64,000 nt of DNA from Streptomyces neyagawaensis (GTDB taxonomy: Bacteria; Actinomycetota; Actinomycetes; Streptomycetales; Streptomycetaceae): NCBI RefSeq assembly GCF_023516595.1, contig NZ_JAMGBG010000019.1, positions 186,001-250,000 of the forward strand, written 5' to 3'. The first letter of the stretch is position 1, and the number at the start of each line of letters is the position of its first letter. A program made the translations under genes and the position numbers. A model generated the notes under the pieces. The model did no database searches. It was not told the origin of the DNA and saw only the letters and a program-made list of their open reading frames with translations. This document shows positions 34,545 through 44,532 of this stretch, piece by piece.

Positions 34545-36047
34545 TCAGAGCCCCAGGAGCCCCGACCGTTCCCCGCCGCCCGACTCCACGACGATCTCCT
34601 CCGTCGTCTGCGCCCGCCGGACCACCGCGAAACGCACCCCGCCCTCGCCCTCACCGGGCGCGTAGCCGTGGATCGCGGGCCTTGGCAGCGAGTTGTACCC
34701 GTAGTGGTGCGCGAAGTAGTACGCCCCGGTGTCCAACGCCGCCGCGTAGTCCCCCGGTTCGAGGCGCGGCAGGGAGCGCCCCCGGGCGAGCAGGTCGCCC
34801 GCGAAGCAGGCCGGTCCCGCCACGTCCTGCTCGACCGCCGGCCCCTCCTTGACCCGGCCCTTGCTGTCGTACGCCGCGATCCGCAGCGGCCACGCCCCCG
34901 GCGCGTACACCGTCCGGGCCGCCACCTGCACCCCCGCGTGGGTGACCGCCACGGCCCGCCCGCCCGCGCTCTTGGTGTACTCCACGCGCGCCACCACCGT
35001 CCCGTGCTTGGCGAGCAGCGACCGTCCGAACTCGGTGACCAGCCCGTACCGCCCGTCGAACAGCCCCGGCACCGCCTCCGCCAGCAGCCGCGCGTACTGT
35101 GCGTGCGTCGGTGTCGCCGCCTCCGACGCGAAGTTCACCGGCAGGCCGCCGCCGATGTCGATCGTGTCGATCTGCTGCCGCCCGATCCGCCGGTTGATCT
35201 CCTCGGCGAGTTCGTACGTCTCCGCGATCCCCCGGGTCATCAGCGACAGCGGCATGCCCTGCGACCCGGAGTGCGCGTGCAGCCGGCTCAGCCACGGCCG
35301 CTCCAGATACGCCCGTACGACCCACTCCCGGGCGCCCTCGTCCCGCAGCGGCACCCCGAACTTCGAGGTGGCCGTCGCGGTGGACAGCGCGTCGATCGCG
35401 CCCCCGCCCACCTGCGGGTTCACCCGGATGCCGAGCGGGGAGCGGGTGGTGGCGGAGCGGACGAGCGCGTCGAGGCGGTCCAGCTCCTGCGGGTTGTCCG
35501 CGTTGACGGCGATGCCCAGCGCCAGTGCCTCCCGCAGCTCCGCCGGGGTCTTGGCGGGGGAGTCCAGCACGGTCTGCCGGGGCGACACCCCGGCGGCCCG
35601 CGCCAGGGCCAGCTCACCGGCGCTCGCGACCTCCGCGCCGATCCCCGCCTCGCGCAGCAGCCGCAGCACCGGCACCAGCGGTGTCGCCTTCACCGCGAAC
35701 GCGTGCAGCACCGGTGTGCCGGGCGCCGTCACCTCGTCGAACGCCCGCCGCAGTGCCGCCGCCGACGCCCGGATCCCGGCGACGTCCAGCAGCCCGATCA
35801 GCGGGGTGGCCGGTCCGAGCAGCCCCTGCTCCACGGCCGCCCGCACGGCGTCGTCCCGCCGGGCCGCGCGCTCGTCGTCCGTCTCGAACAGCCGGAGCGT
35901 GCGCTCGGCGTCCGCCTCGGCGTCCCCGTCCGGCCGGGAAGCGCGGTCCGCGGCCGCGCTCTCCCGCCGCGCGGCGGGATCCTCCGCCGCCCCGTCACGC
36001 CGGGCGGCGGGCCCCGTCCCGTCGGCCCCGCGCGTCGCGTCTCCCAT
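34545..36047 (-). CDS. Fold-type III PLP decarboxylase, diaminopimelate decarboxylase-like
   Basis: 500 residues. After about 55 low-complexity Ala/Asp/Arg residues, the alanine-racemase-like barrel begins: VLHAFAVKATPLVPVL (PLP Lys), EVASAGELALARAAGV, HSGSQG, IDIGGGLPVNF, YGLVTEFGRSLLAKHG, then GPACFAGDLLARG and TGAYYFAHHYGYNSL in the C-terminal beta domain. This arrangement is that of LysA-like amino-acid decarboxylases. The substrate is uncertain; it is divergent from the hut operon, so an amino-acid degradation or derivative role is possible. Housekeeping LysA is presumably elsewhere. Confidence 0.85.
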   Translation of the reverse strand: MGDATRGADGTGPAARRDGAAEDPAARRESAAADRASRPDGDAEADAERTLRLFETDDERAARRDDAVRAAVEQGLLGPATPLIGLLDVAGIRASAAALRRAFDEVTAPGTPVLHAFAVKATPLVPVLRLLREAGIGAEVASAGELALARAAGVSPRQTVLDSPAKTPAELREALALGIAVNADNPQELDRLDALVRSATTRSPLGIRVNPQVGGGAIDALSTATATSKFGVPLRDEGAREWVVRAYLERPWLSRLHAHSGSQGMPLSLMTRGIAETYELAEEINRRIGRQQIDTIDIGGGLPVNFASEAATPTHAQYARLLAEAVPGLFDGRYGLVTEFGRSLLAKHGTVVARVEYTKSAGGRAVAVTHAGVQVAARTVYAPGAWPLRIAAYDSKGRVKEGPAVEQDVAGPACFAGDLLARGRSLPRLEPGDYAAALDTGAYYFAHHYGYNSLPRPAIHGYAPGEGEGGVRFAVVRRAQTTEEIVVESGGGERSGLLGL

Positions 36048-36140
36048 CTCGTCCCCCCGTGGTGGTGTCGTTCCCGGGCCCATGCACCCAGTGTGTCCAG
36101 CCAAACATCCATGGCGCGCCGTCGCTGGCGTACGGGCGTA

Positions 36141-36177
36141 TTGACTAGCTCTATTCATCGAGTCAGGATGTGAATAG
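36141..36177 (+). promoter_or_regulatory. Candidate hut promoter with overlapping inverted repeat
   Basis: TTGACT (36141-36146) is followed 17 bp later by CAGGAT (36164-36169). A perfect repeat CTATTCA-13-TGAATAG (36151-36157, 36171-36177) straddles the -10 region and is strikingly AT-rich for this genome. It suits a repressor site for histidine-utilisation genes, or for the divergent decarboxylase gene. Confidence 0.55.
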
Positions 36178-36203
36178 TTGCTGTAAATCGAGGAGGCAGA
36201 CCC

Positions 36204-37892
36204 GTGTCAGGACCCCGCCCTGTTCGAGCCCCGCGCGGTACGGAACTGAGCACCCTGGGCTGGCAGCAGGAAGCCGCCCTCCGCATGCTGCAGAACAACC
36301 TGGACCCCGAGGTGGCCGAGCACCCCGACAAGCTCGTCGTCTACGGCGGCACGGGCAAGGCCGCCCGCGACTGGCGCTCCTTCGACGCCATGGTCCGCAC
36401 CCTGAGGACCCTCAAGCAGGACGAGACGATGCTCGTCCAGTCCGGCCGCCCCGTCGGTGTCATGCAGACCCACGAGTGGGCCCCGCGCGTCCTCATCGCC
36501 AACTCCAACCTCGTCGGCGACTGGGCGAACTGGGAGGAGTTCCGCCGCCTGGAACAGCTCGGCCTGACCATGTACGGCCAGATGACCGCCGGGTCCTGGA
36601 TCTACATCGGCACCCAGGGCATCCTCCAGGGCACCTATGAGACCTTCGCGGCCGTCGCCGCCAAGAAGTTCGGCGGCACCCTCGCCGGGACGATCACCCT
36701 CACCGCCGGCCTCGGCGGCATGGGCGGCGCCCAGCCGCTCGCCGTCACCATGAACGACGGCGTCGCGCTCTGCATCGACTGCGACCCGCGCGCCATCGAG
36801 CGCCGCATCGAGCACCGCTACCTGGACGTGAAGGCCGACAACCTCGACCACGCCCTCCAGCTCGCCACCGAGGCCCGCGACGCCCGCCGCCCGCTGTCCA
36901 TCGGCGTCCTCGGCAACGCCGCCGACCTCGTCCCGCAGCTCCTCGCCATGGGCGCCCCCATCGACATCGTCACGGACCAGACCTCGGCCCACGACCCCCT
37001 GTCGTACCTCCCCGTCGGCGTCGACTTCGACGACATGGCCTCCTACGCCGCCAAGGACCCGGCCGGCTTCACCACCCGCGCCCGCGAGTCCATGGCCCGG
37101 CACGTCGAGGCCATGGTCGGCTTCCAGGACGCCGGCGCCGAGGTCTTCGACTACGGCAACTCCATCCGCGGCGAGGCCCAGCTCGCCGGGTACGACCGCG
37201 CCTTCGCCTTCCCCGGCTTCGTCCCCGCCTACATCCGGCCGCTGTTCTGCGAGGGCAAGGGCCCCTTCCGCTGGGCCGCCCTGTCCGGCGACCCCGCCGA
37301 CATCGCCAAGACCGACAAGGCGATCCTCGACCTCTTCCCCGAGAACGAGTCCCTGCACCGCTGGATCAAGATGGCCGGCGAGCGCGTCCACTTCCAGGGC
37401 CTGCCCGCCCGCATCTGCTGGCTCGGCTACGGCGAGCGCGACAAGGCCGGCGAGCGCTTCAACGACATGGTCGCGAGCGGTGAACTGGCCGCCCCGCTGG
37501 CCATTGGCCGCGACCACCTCGACTGCGGCTCCGTCGCCTCCCCCTACCGCGAGACCGAGGCCATGCTCGACGGCTCGGACGCGATCGCCGACTGGCCGCT
37601 GCTCAACGCCATGGTCAACGTCGCCTCCGGCGCCTCCTGGGTCTCCCTCCACCACGGCGGCGGCGTCGGCATGGGCCGTTCCATCCACGCCGGCCAGGTC
37701 ACGGTCGCCGACGGCACCAAGCTGGGCGGCGAGAAGATCCGCCGCGTCCTCACCAACGACCCCGGCATGGGCGTCATCCGCCATGTCGACGCCGGCTACG
37801 ACATCGCCGAGTCGGTCGCCGACGAGCGGGGCGTGCGGGTACCGATGCGCGAGGGCGCCGACGCCGCGAACGGCGAGGGTGAGGACGCGTGA
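36204..37892 (+). CDS. hutU: Urocanate hydratase
   Basis: 562 residues, the usual length. The family core is unmistakable: [89 protein letters not shown] (NAD-binding) and [17 protein letters not shown]. It hydrates urocanate to 4-imidazolone-5-propionate with tightly bound NAD+. The GTG start has AGGAGG 7 bp before it. It overlaps the following M20 gene (GTGA). Histidine ammonia-lyase, the preceding step, is not in the window. Confidence 0.97.
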   Translation: MSGPRPVRAPRGTELSTLGWQQEAALRMLQNNLDPEVAEHPDKLVVYGGTGKAARDWRSFDAMVRTLRTLKQDETMLVQSGRPVGVMQTHEWAPRVLIANSNLVGDWANWEEFRRLEQLGLTMYGQMTAGSWIYIGTQGILQGTYETFAAVAAKKFGGTLAGTITLTAGLGGMGGAQPLAVTMNDGVALCIDCDPRAIERRIEHRYLDVKADNLDHALQLATEARDARRPLSIGVLGNAADLVPQLLAMGAPIDIVTDQTSAHDPLSYLPVGVDFDDMASYAAKDPAGFTTRARESMARHVEAMVGFQDAGAEVFDYGNSIRGEAQLAGYDRAFAFPGFVPAYIRPLFCEGKGPFRWAALSGDPADIAKTDKAILDLFPENESLHRWIKMAGERVHFQGLPARICWLGYGERDKAGERFNDMVASGELAAPLAIGRDHLDCGSVASPYRETEAMLDGSDAIADWPLLNAMVNVASGASWVSLHHGGGVGMGRSIHAGQVTVADGTKLGGEKIRRVLTNDPGMGVIRHVDAGYDIAESVADERGVRVPMREGADAANGEGEDA

Positions 37893-39199
37893 CCCCGAGC
37901 CACGGCGGCCACGACGGCGGCTCCCTGGCGGGAGCCGCCGCCTCACCGGCACCCGCGGGCCCGACCGGGCCCGGCGGCGCCTCCTTCCACGAGATGTGGC
38001 GTGATCTCCTCCCCATCGGGCGGCACCCCGACTCCGGTGGATACCGGCGGTTCGCCTGGACCGGCGCGGACGCCGAGTGCCGGGCCTGGTTCGAGGAGCA
38101 GGCCCGCGACCGGGGGCTGACCCACGAGGTCGACCGGAACGGCAACCAGTGGGCCTGGCTGGGCGACCCCCGGCAGGGCGACGCCGTCGTCACCGGGTCC
38201 CACCTCGACTCCGTACCCGACGGCGGGGCCTTCGACGGCCCCCTCGGCGTCGTGTCCTCCTTCGCCGCGCTCGACGAACTCCGCGCCCGGGGCGCCCGGT
38301 TCGACAAGCCGATCGGGATCGTGAACTTCGGCGACGAGGAGGGCGCCCGCTTCGGCCTCGCCTGCGTGGGCTCCCGGCTCAGCTCGGGGCAGCTGACCGT
38401 CGAACAGGCGCACCGGCTGACCGACGGCGACGGGGTGACCCTGCCGCAGGCGATGGAGGCCGCCGGGTACGACCCGGAGGGCATCGGCGCCGACCCCGAG
38501 CGGCTCGCCCGGATCGGCGCGTTCGTCGAACTGCACGTCGAACAGGGACGGGCACTGGACCTGTCCGGCGACGCCGTCGGGATCGCCAGCGCCATCTGGC
38601 CGCACGGACGGTGGCGCTTCGACTTCCGGGGCGAGGCCAACCACGCGGGCACGACCCGGCTCGTCGACCGCCGCGACCCCATGCTGTCGTACGCGGAGAC
38701 CGTGCTCGCCGCCCGCCGCGAGGCACGGCTCGCCGGCGCCGTCGCCACCTTCGGCAAGATCTCCGTCGAACCCAACGGGGTGAACGCCATCCCCTCCCTC
38801 GTCCGCGGCTGGCTCGACTCCCGCGCCGAGGACCAGGAGACGCTGGACACGGTCGTCGACGCGATCCAGGAGGCGGCCCGCGACTACGCCCAGCTCCACG
38901 GGGTCGAACTGGACGTCGTCCGCGAGTCCTTCACCCCGGTCGTCGAGTTCGAGCACGCCCTGCGCGACGAACTCGCCCGCATCCTCGGCCGGGGCGCCGC
39001 CGAGCTGAAGGTGCCGGTGCTCGGGACCGGCGCCGGACACGACGCCGGGATCCTCTCCGGACACGTCCCGACCGCCATGCTGTTCGTACGCAACCCCACG
39101 GGCGTCTCGCACTCCCCGGCCGAGCACGCCGCCGAGGACGACTGCCTGGCTGGGGTGACCGCGCTCGCCGACGTACTGGAAGGGCTGGCCCGCAGGTGA
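37889..39199 (+). CDS. M20-family amidohydrolase (allantoate amidohydrolase/N-carbamoylase type) in the hut operon
   Basis: 436 residues. Metal and catalytic residues of the AllC/hydantoinase-carbamoylase group are all visible: [20 protein letters not shown] (His, bridging Asp), [10 protein letters not shown] (Glu pair), [10 protein letters not shown] (His), [17 protein letters not shown] (dimer-domain His), and [18 protein letters not shown] (C-terminal His). It overlaps hutU upstream and hutF downstream. Because HutF yields N-formylglutamate and no hutG is present, a likely role is N-formylglutamate deformylation; allantoate is the family's default label. That role is inference. Confidence 0.88.
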   Translation: MTPSHGGHDGGSLAGAAASPAPAGPTGPGGASFHEMWRDLLPIGRHPDSGGYRRFAWTGADAECRAWFEEQARDRGLTHEVDRNGNQWAWLGDPRQGDAVVTGSHLDSVPDGGAFDGPLGVVSSFAALDELRARGARFDKPIGIVNFGDEEGARFGLACVGSRLSSGQLTVEQAHRLTDGDGVTLPQAMEAAGYDPEGIGADPERLARIGAFVELHVEQGRALDLSGDAVGIASAIWPHGRWRFDFRGEANHAGTTRLVDRRDPMLSYAETVLAARREARLAGAVATFGKISVEPNGVNAIPSLVRGWLDSRAEDQETLDTVVDAIQEAARDYAQLHGVELDVVRESFTPVVEFEHALRDELARILGRGAAELKVPVLGTGAGHDAGILSGHVPTAMLFVRNPTGVSHSPAEHAAEDDCLAGVTALADVLEGLARR

Positions 39200-40551
39200 C
39201 GGAGACGACCTACTGGCTCGAACACGCCTGGCTCGGCAGCGACGTCGAGCCGGGCGTGACCCTGACCGTGGCCGGGCCGGGCAGCCCCCGGGCCGGCCGC
39301 ATCACCGCCGTCCACACCGGCACCCCCACCCCGCCCCCCGGCGCCGAGCCCCTCCGGGGGCTCACCCTCCCCGGACTGGCCAACGCCCACAGCCACGCCT
39401 TCCACCGGGCCCTGCGCGCCACCGTCCAGGTCGGCTCGGGCACCTTCTGGACCTGGCGCGAGGTCATGTACCAGGTGGCGCACCGGCTGACCCCCGACAG
39501 CTACCACGCGCTCGCCCGCGCCGTGTACGCGGAGATGGCGCTCGCCGGCATCACCGCCGTCGGTGAATTCCACTACGTCCACCACGCGCCCGGCGGCACC
39601 CCCTACGCCGACCCGAACGCCATGGGCGAGGCGCTGATCGCGGCCGCCGCCGAGGCCGGGATCCGGATCACCCTTCTCGACACCGCCTATCTCTCCTCCG
39701 GCTTCGGCCAGGCACCCGACCAACACCAGCTCCGCTTCTCCGACGGCACCGCGGACGCCTGGGCCGAACGCTGTTCTGTTCTCAAGGAACGGGATCACGC
39801 GCGGATCGGGGCGGCCATCCACTCCGTACGGGCCGTGCCCGCCGGACAACTGGCGACCGTGGCCCGCTGGGCCGAGGAGCGGCGGGCCCCGCTGCACGTC
39901 CATCTGTCGGAGCAGACGGCCGAGAACGACGCCTGCCACGCGGCGCACGGCCGCACCCCCACCCAACTCCTCGCCGACCACGGGGTCCTGGGGCCCCGCA
40001 CCACCGGCGTCCACAACACCCACCTCACCGACACCGACATCGCGCTGATCGGCGGCAGCGGCACCGGCACCTGTATGTGCCCCACCACCGAACGCGACCT
40101 CGCCGACGGCATCGGACCGGCCGTCGCCCTCCAACGGGCCGGCTCCCCGCTCTCCCTCGGCTCCGACAGCCACGCCGTCATCGACCTGTTCGAAGAGGCC
40201 CGCGCGATGGAGCTGAACGAACGGCTCCGCAGCCGCACCCGCGGCCACTGGACGGCGGCGGCCCTCCTGCGGGCGGCCTCGGCCGACGGCCACGCGGCGC
40301 TCGGCTGGGACGAGGCGGGCACCCTGGAGCCCGGAGCGCTCGCCGACTTCACGACGATCGCGCTCGACTCCGTCAGGACGGCAGGCCCGCTTCCACGGCT
40401 GGGCGCGGAGACGGCTGTATTCGCCGCGTCGGCAGCAGACGTGTCGCACACGGTCGTGGGAGGTCGGCACGTCGTACGGGACGGGGCGCACGCCCTCGTA
40501 CCGGATGTGCCGAAGGCGCTCGCCGAGGCCGTCGCAGCCCTGCGCGGATGA
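39196..40551 (+). CDS. hutF: Formimidoylglutamate deiminase
   Basis: 451 residues of the amidohydrolase superfamily. The metal-binding [12 protein letters not shown], the family-specific [70 protein letters not shown] and [25 protein letters not shown] are all typical of HutF. It converts N-formimino-L-glutamate to N-formyl-L-glutamate and ammonia. The GTG start overlaps the TGA of the M20 gene. The reaction defines this as the two-step (formylglutamate) histidine pathway. Confidence 0.95.
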   Translation: MTETTYWLEHAWLGSDVEPGVTLTVAGPGSPRAGRITAVHTGTPTPPPGAEPLRGLTLPGLANAHSHAFHRALRATVQVGSGTFWTWREVMYQVAHRLTPDSYHALARAVYAEMALAGITAVGEFHYVHHAPGGTPYADPNAMGEALIAAAAEAGIRITLLDTAYLSSGFGQAPDQHQLRFSDGTADAWAERCSVLKERDHARIGAAIHSVRAVPAGQLATVARWAEERRAPLHVHLSEQTAENDACHAAHGRTPTQLLADHGVLGPRTTGVHNTHLTDTDIALIGGSGTGTCMCPTTERDLADGIGPAVALQRAGSPLSLGSDSHAVIDLFEEARAMELNERLRSRTRGHWTAAALLRAASADGHAALGWDEAGTLEPGALADFTTIALDSVRTAGPLPRLGAETAVFAASAADVSHTVVGGRHVVRDGAHALVPDVPKALAEAVAALRG

Positions 40552-40619
40552 GGCCCGACCGCGCACCCGAAGCAGAGCCCGCACCCGACCCGACCGCCGA
40601 GAAGGCCACCAAGGACGCC

Positions 40620-41834
40620 ATGAGCAGCCCGACGACCGACAGCCCCGCCCACTCCGCGAGCACCGCCAGCACACTCATCACCAACATCGCTGCCCTGGTC
40701 ACCAACGACCCCTCTCTCGGCGACGGATCCCCTCTCGGCCTGATCCGGGACGCGGCACTCGTCATCGACGGTCAACGCGTCGCGTGGACCGGTGAACGAA
40801 GCAAAGCACCCGCCACTGACAATCGGGTCGACGCCGGTGGCCGGGCGGTGCTCCCCGGCTTCGTGGACTCCCACTCCCACCTCGTCTTCGCGGGCGACCG
40901 GACCGCCGAGTTCAACGCCCGGATGTCCGGCCGGGCCTACAGCGCGGGCGGCATCCGCACCACCGTCGCCGCCACCCGCGCCGCCAGCGACGAGGAGTTG
41001 GAGGCGAACCTCACCCGCTACCTCCACGAGGCCCTCCGCCAGGGCACGACCACCTTCGAGACGAAGTCGGGCTACGGCCTGACCGTCGAGGACGAGGCGC
41101 GGGCCCTGCGCATCGCCGCCCGGCACACCGACGAGGTGACCTACCTGGGCGCGCACATCGTGTCCCCGGACCACGCCGAGGACCCTGCCGCGTACGTGGA
41201 CCTCGTCACCGGCGAGATGCTCGACGCCTGCGCCCCGTACGCCCGTTGGATCGACGTCTTCTGCGAGAAGGGCGCCTTCGACGGCGACCAGGCCCGCGCG
41301 ATCCTCACCGCCGGCAAGGCCAAGGGGCTGCACCCGCGTATCCACGCCAACCAGCTCTCCCACGGCCCCGGCGTGCAGCTCGCCGTCGAACTGGACGCGG
41401 CGAGCGCCGACCACTGCACCCATCTGACCGACGCCGACGTCGACGCCCTCGCCCACAGCCGTACGGTCGCCACCCTGCTGCCCGGCGCCGAGTTCTCCAC
41501 CCGTGCCGAGTGGCCGGACGCCCGCCGTCTGCTCGACGCGGGCGTCACCGTCGCCCTGTCGACCGACTGCAACCCCGGTTCGTCCTTCACATCGTCGGTG
41601 CCCTTCTGCGTCGCGCTCGCCGTGCGGGACATGCGGATGACGCCGGACGAGGCGGTCTGGTCGGCCACGGCCGGGGGCGCGCGGGCGCTGCGCCGGGACG
41701 ACATCGGCCGCCTCACCCCGGGCGCGTACGCCGACCTGGTCCTGCTGGACGCGCCCAGCCATGTCCACCTCGCCTACCGGCCGGGCGTGCCCCTGGTCAC
41801 GGGTGTGTGGCGCAGGGGCGTGCGCGAGGTCTGA
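40620..41834 (+). CDS. hutI: Imidazolonepropionase
   Basis: 404 residues. Signatures: [20 protein letters not shown] (metal His pair), [55 protein letters not shown] and [19 protein letters not shown]. It hydrolyses imidazolonepropionate to formiminoglutamate. The ATG with AAGGA 6 bp upstream was chosen. An in-frame ATG at 40548 overlaps the hutF stop (ATGA) and would add 24 Pro/Ala-rich residues, so coupling from there cannot be ruled out. Confidence 0.95.
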   Translation: MSSPTTDSPAHSASTASTLITNIAALVTNDPSLGDGSPLGLIRDAALVIDGQRVAWTGERSKAPATDNRVDAGGRAVLPGFVDSHSHLVFAGDRTAEFNARMSGRAYSAGGIRTTVAATRAASDEELEANLTRYLHEALRQGTTTFETKSGYGLTVEDEARALRIAARHTDEVTYLGAHIVSPDHAEDPAAYVDLVTGEMLDACAPYARWIDVFCEKGAFDGDQARAILTAGKAKGLHPRIHANQLSHGPGVQLAVELDAASADHCTHLTDADVDALAHSRTVATLLPGAEFSTRAEWPDARRLLDAGVTVALSTDCNPGSSFTSSVPFCVALAVRDMRMTPDEAVWSATAGGARALRRDDIGRLTPGAYADLVLLDAPSHVHLAYRPGVPLVTGVWRRGVREV

Positions 41835-41859
41835 GCGGGCGGCCGGGGCCCGGACACAG

Positions 41860-41906
41860 TTCGGCCGGGTGCGGGAGGAACATGGCTCCTGCCGCACCCG
41901 GCCGAA
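41860..41906 (+). terminator. Hairpin after hutI
   Basis: 15-bp perfect arms TTCGGCCGGGTGCGG (41860-41874) and complement (41892-41906), with AGGA/TCCT inner pairing, between convergent hutI and the sigma factor gene. Confidence 0.9.
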
Positions 41907-41930
41907 ATGTTTCGTCGTGGCCGACGCGTG

Positions 41931-42833
41931 CTACTCGTCGAGGGTCAGCCCCTTGCGCAGGCGGACCAGCGTGCGGGACAGCAGTCGGGAGACGTGCATC
42001 TGGGAGATGCCCAGCTCGTCCCCGATCTCGGACTGCGTCATGTTGGCGACGAACCGGAGGGAAAGGATCTGTCGGTCACGCGGTGCCAGCCCGGCGATCA
42101 GCGGCTTCAGGGACTCGACGTACTCGATGCCCTCCAGCCCGTGGTCCTCGTAGCCGATGCGGTCGGCCAGGGCGCCCTCGGAGTCGTCCTCCTCGGGCTG
42201 GGCGTCCAGCGACGAGGCCGTGTACGCGTTCGACGCGGCCATGCCCTCGACGACCTCGTCGTTCGTGAGACCCAGGCGCTCCGCCAACTCTCCCACTGTC
42301 GGAGCGCGATCGAGCTTCTGGGCGAGCTCGTCACCGGCCTTGGCCAGGTCGAGGCGGAGCTCCTGGAGCCTGCGCGGGACCCGCACGGACCAGCTCGTGT
42401 CACGGAAGAAACGCTTGATCTCGCCGACGATCGTCGGCATCGCGAAGGTGGGGAACTCCACGCCTCGGCTCAGCTCGAAGCGGTCGATGGCCTTGATCAG
42501 GCCGATCGTCCCGACCTGGATGATGTCCTCCATGGGTTCGCTGCGCGAGCGGAACCGGGAGGCGGCGAACTTCACGAGCGCGAGGTTCAGCTCCACCAGG
42601 GTGTTGCGGACGTATGAGTATTCGTGCGTGCCTTCCTCGAGCGATTCGAGGCGCTCGAAGAGGGTCTTGGACAGGGCCCGTGCGTCCACCGGCCCCACCT
42701 CGTCGTACGGGGGGATCTCCGGGAGGTCGTCGAGCGAGTCGCCCGATGGGTGGGCGATGTCGTCGAGACCGTCTTCCAGAGAGGGTGTCGACGTCGCCCT
42801 CTGGGTATGCGATTCGTCGAGCCGGGGTGACAT
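41931..42833 (-). CDS. RNA polymerase sigma factor, SigB/SigF/SigG type
   Basis: 300 residues. Region 2 is LVELNLALVKFAASRFRSRSEPMEDIIQVGTIGLIKAIDRFELSRGVEFPTFAMPTIVGEIKRFFRD (about 85-150). Region 3 contains RVPRRLQELRLDLAKAGDEL and APTVGELAERLGLTNDEVVEG. Region 4 is LAPRDRQILSLRFVANMTQSEIGDELGISQMHVSRLLSRTL. This is the stress/differentiation group that partners anti-sigma and STAS proteins. GGAGG lies 5 bp before the chosen ATG; upstream ATGs at 42845 and beyond are possible. The two divergent genes to the right likely encode its regulators. Confidence 0.94.
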   Translation of the reverse strand: MSPRLDESHTQRATSTPSLEDGLDDIAHPSGDSLDDLPEIPPYDEVGPVDARALSKTLFERLESLEEGTHEYSYVRNTLVELNLALVKFAASRFRSRSEPMEDIIQVGTIGLIKAIDRFELSRGVEFPTFAMPTIVGEIKRFFRDTSWSVRVPRRLQELRLDLAKAGDELAQKLDRAPTVGELAERLGLTNDEVVEGMAASNAYTASSLDAQPEEDDSEGALADRIGYEDHGLEGIEYVESLKPLIAGLAPRDRQILSLRFVANMTQSEIGDELGISQMHVSRLLSRTLVRLRKGLTLDE

Positions 42834-43081
42834 GATGTCCTCCATCGTTCTCGGCATATGGCCGCCGATGCCAATACGTGCACTGCGGTGTGCGGCGCCT
42901 CCGAAGCCGGCCGTGTTGATTGGTGTCACTACTAGGCCTACCCGGTTCCGGGACACCGTCGCAAGTGCCTACTGTGACGATATGTCCCTTTGTGGGTGAT
43001 TGTTCGGGTGTCGGGGAGTGTGGAGAAGGCGTAGTGTTCGAGGGCGAGTCAGCAGCCACGACGGTCGGGAGAGATGACGGC

Positions 43082-43450
43082 ATGGACCGTGGGACGGTCG
43101 GCAGCGCACAGTCGGGCCGGCTACGGGTCGAGGTGCGGGAAGAGGGCGCCAGCGCCGTCGTGACCCCGGCGGGTGAGCTCGATCACCACACCGCCGATCT
43201 GTTGCGCGAGCCGCTCGAGGGGTGCCTCGACAAGGGCTTCGCCCGCCTTGTGGTGGACTGCACACAACTGGAGTTCTGTGACTCCACCGGACTCAACGTC
43301 CTGCTGGGCGTCCGCCTCCGGGCGGAGGCCGCGGGCGGCGGGGTCCATCTGGCGGGGATGCTGCCGGCGGTCGCCCGGGTCTTCGAGATCACCGGCGCCG
43401 AGGCCGTCTTCACCGTCCACGACACGGTCGAGGCGGCCCTGTCCGCCTAG
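43082..43450 (+). CDS. STAS-domain anti-sigma factor antagonist
   Basis: 122 residues. The SpoIIAA-like fold is clear: RLRVEVREEGASAVVTPAGELDHHTADLLREPL, LVVDCTQLEFCDSTGLNVLLGVRLRAE (phosphorylatable Ser in DSTGLN), and HLAGMLPAVARVFEITGAEAVF. Unphosphorylated, it would bind the anti-sigma kinase and free the sigma factor. GGGAGAG precedes the ATG by 8 bp; GTG at 43034 with GGAGAAGG is an alternative start. It is divergent from the sigma gene. Confidence 0.92.
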   Translation: MDRGTVGSAQSGRLRVEVREEGASAVVTPAGELDHHTADLLREPLEGCLDKGFARLVVDCTQLEFCDSTGLNVLLGVRLRAEAAGGGVHLAGMLPAVARVFEITGAEAVFTVHDTVEAALSA

Positions 43451-43766
43451 GGGATGCCCCCTGGGCCGGGCCGGAGGGCCGCCCCCCGGTCGGCCACCGC
43501 CCGCCGGGCCCTGCCCGCGTGTCACACAGCGACCGGTGGGTTACTGGCGTCACAGGTTTCGTGCCGAAAACGTGGGTGTTCTGACGGTTCGCTCGGGCAG
43601 GAGACATCCTGAACGGGTCGCAAGCACCGGCCGACGGCTCGACGGGCATGACGGAAAGACGGATGGCACAACGGATGACAGCAGGAAAAAGCACGTGCGG
43701 CGGGCTCCGTTCCCGCACTCTTGAGTCCTGATACCTGAACTGGTGAATCGGTGAGGTGAAGCGCTG

Positions 43767-44282
43767 ATGAGCACCACCCGGCCTGTCTCGCCGGGCGACC
43801 GCGGCCCGGAACCGGGCGTCGGCGGCGCTTCCGGAGCGCCCGGAGAGGACCGGCCCGCGGCGACGGCCGCCGGTCGCCGGTCCCGCCGGCTGAGCTTCGA
43901 CGGCGAGAGCGGCGTGGTCCCGCTCGCCCGTGACTTCACCCGCCAGGCGCTGTACGAGTGGGGATGGCTGCCCGCCGCCACCGCCGACCAGCGGGCCGCG
44001 GCCGAGGACGTGCTGCTGGTGGTGTCCGAGCTGGTCACGAACGCCTGCCTGCACGCCGGGGGGCCCGCCGAGCTGTGGATCAGCTGCGACAACAAGGTGC
44101 TGCGCATCGAGGTGGCCGACCGGGGAGCCGGGAATCCGGCGCCGCGCACACCGCACCGGGCGGGACGGCCCGGAGGGCACGGCATGTTTATCGTGCAGCG
44201 ACTGTGCCTCGACTGGGGGGTCGTGCGGACGCCGGGTGCCGCCGGCAAGACCGTGTGGGCGGAACTGGGCGCCCCGGCCTGA
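43767..44282 (+). CDS. RsbW-like HATPase anti-sigma factor/serine kinase
   Basis: 171 residues. After 35 low-complexity residues, the GHKL ATPase domain follows: RDFTRQALYEWGW, AAAEDVLLVVSELVTNACLHAGGPAELWI (N box), LRIEVADRGAGNPAP (G1), and GRPGGHGMFIVQRLCLDWGV (G2). It is predicted to bind the sigma factor and phosphorylate the STAS antagonist. It lies 316 bp after the STAS gene, so it probably has its own promoter. The very 3' end, including the stop, lies in a tandem-repeat array. Confidence 0.9.
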   Translation: MSTTRPVSPGDRGPEPGVGGASGAPGEDRPAATAAGRRSRRLSFDGESGVVPLARDFTRQALYEWGWLPAATADQRAAAEDVLLVVSELVTNACLHAGGPAELWISCDNKVLRIEVADRGAGNPAPRTPHRAGRPGGHGMFIVQRLCLDWGVVRTPGAAGKTVWAELGAPA

Positions 44283-44433
44283 GCCCTGGCAGCGGCTCCG
44301 CTCGCGCCCCGGCCTGAGCCCCGGCAGCGGCTCCGATCGCCCCGGCCCGGGTCCGGCAGGGGCTCCGCTCGCCCCGACCCGAGTCCGAAGGGGCTCCGAT
44401 CGCCCCGTCGGCCCGGAGCGTTGCCCGGCGCAT
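44271..44433 (+). repeat. Tandem repeats derived from the 3' end of the anti-sigma gene
   Basis: About five degenerate copies of GCCCCGGCCTGAGCCCCGGCAGCGGCTCCG-type units start at 44271, 44306, 44339, 44371 and 44402 (periods 35, 33, 32, 31). The first unit contains the last codons and the TGA stop. The alternation of GCTC and GATC at the end of successive units suggests dimer-wise duplication. Confidence 0.8.
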
Positions 44434-44500
44434 CGGCACACATCTGACACTTGCGTGTGTCTTCCCTCCTCATGACCCCCGGCGTACCTTGAGCGGCCGA

Positions 44501-44517
44501 TCTGATGTTCCGTCAGA
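44501..44517. promoter_or_regulatory. Inverted repeat TCTGA-7-TCAGA before the surface-protein operon
   Basis: Symmetric element immediately upstream of the first surface-protein gene, preceded by GGCGTACCTTGAGCGG. A possible operator or 5'-leader hairpin. Confidence 0.4.
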
Positions 44518-44532
44518 ATGTGGGGTGCCGAG

